From Rhizobium sp. BG4 (GTDB lineage Bacteria > Pseudomonadota > Alphaproteobacteria > Rhizobiales > Rhizobiaceae), in NCBI RefSeq assembly GCF_016864575.1, contig NZ_CP044126.1, positions 1,302,001 to 1,366,000 of the forward strand: a stretch of 64,000 bases of DNA, written 5' to 3'. Shown here piece by piece: positions 59,562-64,000 of the stretch. The notes beneath the pieces were generated by a model. That model ran no database searches. It was not told where the DNA came from and saw only the letters and a program-made list of their open reading frames with translations. The translations under genes were made by a program, and so were the position numbers. Position 1 is the first letter of the stretch. Every line of letters begins with the position of its first letter.

Positions 59562-60785
59562 ATGGCCGATTTCGTCATCATCGGCGCCGGGCAGTGCGGG
59601 GCGCGGGCAGCCATGGCGTTGCGCGAGCAAGGTTTTGAGGGGCGCATCACGCTCGTCGGTGATGAGCGGCATCTGCCTTACGAGCGCCCGCCGCTTTCCA
59701 AGCAGCATATGCTGGTGTCAGAGGGTGCATTGCCGCCCTTCATTGCCGATGGCGCCGCCTTTGCGGAGCGGGGTATAACAGTTGTCACCAATGATGCGGC
59801 CGCCCAGATCAATCGCGACAGCAGGACGGTCCGTTTGGCCAGTGGCCGCACGCTCCCTTATGACAAATTGCTGCTCGCAACCGGTGCCGCACCCCGGCGG
59901 CTGCCGGCTACCGAGGGCCTGGAACATGTCTTCTATCTCCGCACCCATGACGATGCGGCGCGTCTTTCCGGGCGACTGACGCCGGGCAGCCATCTTGCCA
60001 TTATCGGCGCCGGGTTCATCGGCCTCGAGCTTGCCGCTTCGGCACGAAAGCGTGGGCTTGAGGTGACTGTCATCGAAGCGCTGCCGCGCATCCTGATGCG
60101 CGCCGTGCCGGAGGCTATAGCCGAGAAAGTCCAGGTTCTGCATGAGGCCAACGGGATCAGCATTCTTCGCGGGTTCGGAATCGAGCGCCTTACAGGCAGT
60201 GCTGACGGTGTAAACCTGACGTTGGCTGATGGGACGGTGGTGAACGCCGATATGCTCGTCGTCGGTATCGGCGCCCAGCCGCGCGTCGAGCTCGCAGCGC
60301 AGGCAGGGCTTACGATCGAAAACGGCATTGCCGTCGATCAAAGTTTGCAGACCTCTGATCCTACGATCTTCGCTGCCGGCGACTGCTGCTCCTTTCCCTA
60401 TGACGGGCGGCGGATCCGGCTCGAAGCCTGGCGCAGCGCGCAGGATCAGGGTGCCCATGCCGCTGCCAGCATGCTCGGCGACACCAGGCCTTATGAAGCC
60501 GTGCCATGGTTCTGGTCGGATCAGTTCGACTACACGCTGCAGATCGCAGGCCTTGCGGACAAGGCCGTGTCAGCAGTGCGCCGCGATATCGGCGACGACG
60601 CCTTCATTCTCTTCCATCTTGCCGAAAACGGCCGTCTCGTCTCGGCGAGCGGCTGGGGGCCGGGCAACAGGATCGCCAAGGACATCCGGCTCGCCGAAAT
60701 GCTGATCGCCAAACATGCGACACCCGACTCAAGCGAACTGACTTCGCCTTCAGTGAACTTGAAATCCCTGTTGCCACGCGGCTAG
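59562..60785 (+). CDS. mocF: FAD-dependent ferredoxin reductase, MocF-like
   Basis: The 407-residue protein has an FAD-binding motif FVIIGAGQCGARAAMAL at the N terminus, ERPPLSKQHML, an NAD-binding motif LAIIGAGFIGLELAASA (about 145-165), VVGIGAQPRVELA and IFAAGDCCSFP. It resembles the reductases of Rieske dioxygenase systems (BphA4 type) and MocF. It should transfer electrons from NADH to the MocE ferredoxin. Possible ATG starts are 59556 (overlapping the mocE stop) and 59562; the second has GGAG at better spacing. Confidence 0.88.
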   Translation: MADFVIIGAGQCGARAAMALREQGFEGRITLVGDERHLPYERPPLSKQHMLVSEGALPPFIADGAAFAERGITVVTNDAAAQINRDSRTVRLASGRTLPYDKLLLATGAAPRRLPATEGLEHVFYLRTHDDAARLSGRLTPGSHLAIIGAGFIGLELAASARKRGLEVTVIEALPRILMRAVPEAIAEKVQVLHEANGISILRGFGIERLTGSADGVNLTLADGTVVNADMLVVGIGAQPRVELAAQAGLTIENGIAVDQSLQTSDPTIFAAGDCCSFPYDGRRIRLEAWRSAQDQGAHAAASMLGDTRPYEAVPWFWSDQFDYTLQIAGLADKAVSAVRRDIGDDAFILFHLAENGRLVSASGWGPGNRIAKDIRLAEMLIAKHATPDSSELTSPSVNLKSLLPRG

Positions 60786-60818
60786 GGTTGGATCAGCGAA
60801 ATTCTGGGAGGAAATTCA

Positions 60819-61823
60819 ATGGCAGAGGTCAGGATCGGCATTATCGGCACAGGCGTGATGGGCAGCGATCATGCCTCGATCCTTGCCGAGGGTGTCGCCA
60901 ATGCAAGGCTCGTCGCCGTGCAGGATTTCAGCCGCGAGCGGGCGATTTCCGTCGCCGGGCAGCTCGGCGTCCGCGTCATCGCCGAAGCCGATGCGCTGAT
61001 TGGCGACCCCGAGGTCGACGCCGTCATGGTCTGCTCGCCGGACGAGACGCATGCGGCGCTGGCGCTGAAGGCGATTGCCGCGGGCAAGCCGGTCCTCGTC
61101 GAAAAGCCGCTGGCCTCAAGCCTTCCGGAAGCCGAAGAGATCATCCGCGCCGAGGAGAAAGCCGGCCGCCGCCTCGTGCAGGTCGGCTTCATGCGCCGCT
61201 TCGATCCTGGCTATCGCGAGATCAAGCAGGCCCTGAACACAGGCGAGTTCGGCCGAGCGCTGTTTCTCCATTGCATCCACCGCAACGCGGTTGCGCCCGA
61301 CTACCTGACCTCGGATCTCGTTATTGCAAATTCCGCCGGGCACGAATTCGATATCGCCCGCTTCCTGCTCGACGAGGAAATCGTCTCGGCCTACGTCGCA
61401 AGCCCTCCGGCGACGCGCAATGCGCCGAACCGCCAGCCGCAATTCATCCTGCTCCAGACCGCATCTGGCGTCGTCGTCGACATCGAGGTCTTTACCGACG
61501 CGCAATATGGCTATGATGTCCGCGCCGAGCTTGTCTGCGAGGACGGAACGGTGGCGCTCGATCCGTCGCCCCATACGTCTCTGCGCGTGAAAGGAAACGA
61601 TGGCTTCCGCACGCCTGCCGACTGGCGCCCGCGTTTCCGCCAGGCCTATCGCGCGCAGCTGGAGGCCTGGACGGCAGGCATCCTCAGTGGAACGCCGACC
61701 GGCGCCAGCGCCTTCGACGGGTTCATGGCGATGCAGGTCACCAAGGCCTGCCTGCATGCCTGGAAATCGGGCGAGCGGGTTGCCGTGGCTCAGCACGAGA
61801 AACCAGCGCTCTACCGCCTTTGA
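60819..61823 (+). CDS. Gfo/Idh/MocA-family dehydrogenase, inositol-type
   Basis: A 334-residue NAD-dependent oxidoreductase: VRIGIIGTGVMGSDHASIL at the nucleotide site, EKPLASSLPEAEEI in the catalytic-region loop, and HEFDIARFLLDEEIV. The family oxidises inositols, scyllo-inosamine (MocA) and sugar acids. GGGAGGAAATTCA precedes the ATG. It follows the MocF-like gene by 33 bp in the same direction, which suits a cyclitol pathway. Myo-inositol dehydrogenase (IdhA) is an alternative. Confidence 0.88.
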   Translation: MAEVRIGIIGTGVMGSDHASILAEGVANARLVAVQDFSRERAISVAGQLGVRVIAEADALIGDPEVDAVMVCSPDETHAALALKAIAAGKPVLVEKPLASSLPEAEEIIRAEEKAGRRLVQVGFMRRFDPGYREIKQALNTGEFGRALFLHCIHRNAVAPDYLTSDLVIANSAGHEFDIARFLLDEEIVSAYVASPPATRNAPNRQPQFILLQTASGVVVDIEVFTDAQYGYDVRAELVCEDGTVALDPSPHTSLRVKGNDGFRTPADWRPRFRQAYRAQLEAWTAGILSGTPTGASAFDGFMAMQVTKACLHAWKSGERVAVAQHEKPALYRL

Positions 61824-61835
61824 CCTGCCGCTCCT

Positions 61836-62663
61836 TCAGAGCCGCGACCAGAGCGCCCTGATCTCGTCTTTCAGGAACAGGGCTTCCTGCCAGCGATCCG
61901 TGCTGTCTTCGCCATCGCGCCCGGTGATCGCATAGGGTTTCGGGCCGAGTTCGCAGGTGAAGGCGAGCGCCTCATCCGGTCCGGCGCGCCCCTTCCAGCT
62001 GCGGAAGCCGTACTCCCACCAGGTCATGAAGAGATCGAGCCAGGGCTTGTGATGCGGGAAGGAGATCTCGATCTGCACCTGCTCGCGCGAGGCGACGCGG
62101 CCGTGAAAGGCCCAGGAACTGTCGAGAATGCGGTTGATCAGCGCGTGGTTCTCATCGGAAACTGGCCAGGCGAATTCGCGGCCGACCAGGAAATGCGAGA
62201 GGTCGCCGAGCAGCTTCAGATCCGGTAGGCGGTCCATCAGGTCGAGGGTGAAGAAGAGATCGGTGGTCATCCGGTCGCGATGCGTCTCGATGAAGACGGG
62301 GATGCGCGCCTCTTCGGCCAGACGATGCCAGCCTTCGAGCAGCGGCAGGCAGTCCTCGATCCGGCGCAACCGGACATCCGGCTGCAGGCAGAGATGGGCG
62401 ACACCGAACTCCGCCGCATTCTCCAGCGCCGGCTTCAAGTCATCGACGGTCTTCGGAAAACACTGTCCTTCCGCCTTCAGCCCGTGATCCCTCAACAGCC
62501 CGGCGAGGTTCTGCACATAGCTGCGATCATACCAGTGGGCGCTGACGCCATCGAAGCCCGCCTCAGCGATCAGGCGGATGTTCTCTTCCAGGGATCGCTC
62601 CTGCTGTCTCGCGCTTCGAAGTTCCATCGCCCAGAGCGACTGGAAGACATTGAGGGTCTGCAT
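61836..62663 (-). CDS. Sugar phosphate isomerase/epimerase TIM barrel, MocC/IolE-like
   Basis: The 275-residue protein has the xylose-isomerase-like TIM barrel: NIRLIAEAGFDGVSAHWYD, FIETHRDRMTTD, LKLLGDLSHFLVGRE and a late EISFPHHKP. Glu in IETH and Asp/His in DLSH fit the metal-binding site of the AP endonuclease 2/xylose isomerase family. In moc loci MocC is such a protein; IolE and IolI of inositol catabolism are others. It is convergent to the dehydrogenase gene (13 bp) and co-directional with the LacI gene upstream of it, so it is probably in the LacI operon. GGGAGGTAAGCC precedes the start. Confidence 0.85.
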   Translation of the reverse strand: MQTLNVFQSLWAMELRSARQQERSLEENIRLIAEAGFDGVSAHWYDRSYVQNLAGLLRDHGLKAEGQCFPKTVDDLKPALENAAEFGVAHLCLQPDVRLRRIEDCLPLLEGWHRLAEEARIPVFIETHRDRMTTDLFFTLDLMDRLPDLKLLGDLSHFLVGREFAWPVSDENHALINRILDSSWAFHGRVASREQVQIEISFPHHKPWLDLFMTWWEYGFRSWKGRAGPDEALAFTCELGPKPYAITGRDGEDSTDRWQEALFLKDEIRALWSRL

Positions 62664-62686
62664 GGCTTACCTCCCGAGTGTTTTGG

Positions 62687-63697
62687 TTAGAGATTCTGCG
62701 CGCTGATGGTCATGAACCGCACGGGATCGGTGATGACCTCGGTGCGGATGATGTCGAGCTTGCGCAGAATGAGATCGACGGAGCGGCGCGCCTGCACTTC
62801 GGGCGCCTGGTCGAGACAGATGTCGAGAAGGCCGTTTTCCAGATAGCGCTTCTTCTTTTCGGTCAGTTCGTGGCCGACCCAGAAGATATCCCGCTGCTTG
62901 GCCCATTGTTGCAGGACGATGGCGACGCCCTCATCACCACCGCCAGCCGAATAGACGCCGATGATCTCGGGGTCGCGCCTGAGCGCTTCTCCCAGCAGCT
63001 CGGCGCATTGCAGATCGTCGTCGCGGCCCATCATCACCAGCGAGAGCGCGTGGCCTTCAGCCCCGCGCTCGGCCATATAGTCCGAGAATCCCTGAATGCG
63101 CTGGCGGTGGTTCGAATAGGCGCCGCTATGGCAGATGGCCGCGAAATGTCCTGGCCGCGCCGCCAGCATGCCGGACATGTAATAGGCGGCACTGCGGCCA
63201 GCCGCATAATTGTCGATGCCGAGGTAGGGAACCTCGGGATCGTCGCAGCGGGTCACCACCTGTGCAACCTCGACGCCTGAGGCACGCACCTGGCGCAGCG
63301 CCTCGATCACCTTCGGATGGTCCTGAGAACAGATGATCAGTCCCGATCGGCGAAAACTCGGATTGGCAATGTGGTGCGCCATGCCGATCGGATCGCTTTC
63401 CTTGATGAAGGTGCGGTGCAAGATGACGGCGCGGTCGAGCGAGGCGGATATGCGCTCGAAGGCCTGGTTCAGCCGGGCGAAGAACGACGTCTCCGGCCGC
63501 ACAAGAATGACCTCGATGCGGATCGCGCCACGATGGGTCTCGGTCGAACGCTCGCCATAGCCGAGCTTCTTGGCGGCGCGGATGACCTTCTCGGCGGTCT
63601 TTTCGGTGACGCCGCCGCGGCCGTTGATGACCCGCTCGACGGTGGCGATCCCCAGTCGTGCCTCCCGGGCGACATCCTGCAGCGTCGTCTTTTTCAT
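62687..63697 (-). CDS. LacI-family transcriptional regulator
   Basis: The 336-residue protein has an N-terminal LacI helix-turn-helix (TTLQDVAREARLGIATVERVINGRGGVTEKTAEKV) with hinge, followed by a periplasmic-binding-protein-like sensor domain. GGGGGAGGTTTTG precedes the ATG at 63697; an in-frame start at 63769 would add 24 residues without support. It is upstream of the TIM-barrel gene and divergent from the desaturase gene, so it probably controls the moc-like operons on both sides. Ligand unknown; a cyclitol or an intermediate is likely. Confidence 0.9.
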   Translation of the reverse strand: MKKTTLQDVAREARLGIATVERVINGRGGVTEKTAEKVIRAAKKLGYGERSTETHRGAIRIEVILVRPETSFFARLNQAFERISASLDRAVILHRTFIKESDPIGMAHHIANPSFRRSGLIICSQDHPKVIEALRQVRASGVEVAQVVTRCDDPEVPYLGIDNYAAGRSAAYYMSGMLAARPGHFAAICHSGAYSNHRQRIQGFSDYMAERGAEGHALSLVMMGRDDDLQCAELLGEALRRDPEIIGVYSAGGGDEGVAIVLQQWAKQRDIFWVGHELTEKKKRYLENGLLDICLDQAPEVQARRSVDLILRKLDIIRTEVITDPVRFMTISAQNL

Positions 63698-63761
63698 CAA
63701 AACCTCCCCCAAACTCGCCTGGACAGTCAAGCATTCCAGCCTCTCGGGCGAAATACCGCAA

Positions 63762-63779
63762 TTGATCAAAACACATCAA
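63762..63779. promoter_or_regulatory. Candidate LacI operator in the LacI-desaturase gap
   Basis: TTGATCAA at 63762-63769 is followed by ACACATCAA, so TTGAT and ATCAA half-sites lie 13 bp apart. The octamer matches the site before mocE at 59164-59171. The gap is only 146 bp and is the natural place for a LacI operator. Confidence 0.4.
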
Positions 63780-63843
63780 AACAGCGATGGGAATTGGCCC
63801 TGCGGCTGCGGTAATTTTTGCCTCACGAGTTGGAGGATTTCAG

Positions 63844-64000
63844 ATGGACGACACACTATACGGCAAACGCAACAAACGCGGCGACTGGGCGCCGTTCAAG
63901 CTCATCCAGTATCCGCCTGTGTTCATCTGGCCGGTCCAGCCGCTGCGTTTCCTGAAATGGCTGTTTGGCTATCCGGGCTATCTGATGCCCTGGAACGTCC
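63844..64000 (+). CDS. Sterol desaturase/fatty acid hydroxylase family protein, N-terminal part (possible MocD)
   Basis: The frame starts at ATG 63844 (GGAGGATTTCAG upstream) and runs off the right edge after 52 codons. The visible part, MDDTLYGKRNKRGDWAPFK, a basic-aromatic leader with VFIWPVQPLRFLKWLFGYPGY and a following LMPWNV, resembles the N termini of membrane sterol-desaturase-like proteins of rhizobia. The di-iron His motifs are outside the window. If it belongs to the MocD group, it would be the terminal oxygenase fed by MocE and MocF. This is based on a short fragment and on context. Confidence 0.6.
   Translation, partial: MDDTLYGKRNKRGDWAPFKLIQYPPVFIWPVQPLRFLKWLFGYPGYLMPWNV

Noticed and set aside
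1..64000. Search for tRNA, rRNA, transposase, integrase, phage and plasmid-transfer genes
   Set aside because: None could be recognised by eye; the window looks like ordinary, transporter-rich rhizobial DNA without an obvious island border.

Overview
The window looks like a chromosomal or large-replicon segment of a Rhizobiaceae alphaproteobacterium (Rhizobium/Agrobacterium/Sinorhizobium type). This rests on its high GC content, a cobalamin riboswitch ahead of nrdHIEF, PrsDE-type secretion genes, a RirA-like iron box, an ExoD protein, rhizopine-type (moc) genes and dense arrays of sugar ABC transporters. I saw no rRNA, tRNA, CRISPR, transposase, integrase or phage gene. The window opens inside a GH4 glycosidase gene and ends inside a putative membrane desaturase/hydroxylase gene.

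Layout. 0-8.6 kb: GH4 tail, lytic transglycosylase, msrBA, a divergent EAL/GGDEF pair for cyclic-di-GMP, and two divergent von Willebrand A (vWA) genes. 8.7-21.5 kb: a minus-strand type I secretion operon. Its first gene encodes a 2,347-residue RTX protein with an animal-type haem-peroxidase domain. It is followed by a PrsD-type ABC exporter, a second RTX substrate (868 aa) and a PrsE-type adaptor. A NarX-like kinase and LuxR-type regulator follow on the other strand (21.9-24.2 kb). 24.2-27.2 kb: GlxA-type regulator, alpha/beta hydrolase with a twin-arginine-like leader, and an MBL-fold hydrolase. 27.4-31.8 kb: cobalamin riboswitch and nrdHIEF, with a palindromic repeat between nrdE and nrdF. 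31.8-35.5 kb: MarR-controlled AaeAB-like efflux operon with an 11-bp perfect operator palindrome.

35.5-43.5 kb: sugar catabolism locus: AraC regulator and SDR on one side, CUT1 ABC transporter and a Gfo/Idh/MocA-aldo/keto reductase fusion on the other. 43.5-48.2 kb: copper-linked cluster (copC, copD, DUF305, beta-propeller protein, ECF sigma factor, anti-sigma factor). Two nearly identical promoter elements (GGAATA-N16-GTCTACCG) precede copC and the DUF305 gene, so the ECF factor probably controls its own cluster. 48.2-53.7 kb: exoD, a small membrane protein, a siderophore receptor with an upstream TGA-N9-TCA box, an RhtX-like importer, and a PIG-L deacetylase. 53.7-64 kb: single-domain response regulator, a ROK-regulated CUT2 (Frc-like) sugar transporter with an SDR, then a moc-like locus: Rieske ferredoxin, ferredoxin reductase, MocA-type dehydrogenase, TIM-barrel isomerase, LacI regulator and a desaturase-family gene.

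The most interesting elements are the secreted haem-peroxidase system, the self-contained copper/ECF regulon with its visible promoter pair, and the moc-like oxygenase locus. Functions are assigned from sequence motifs read by eye; no database search was run.
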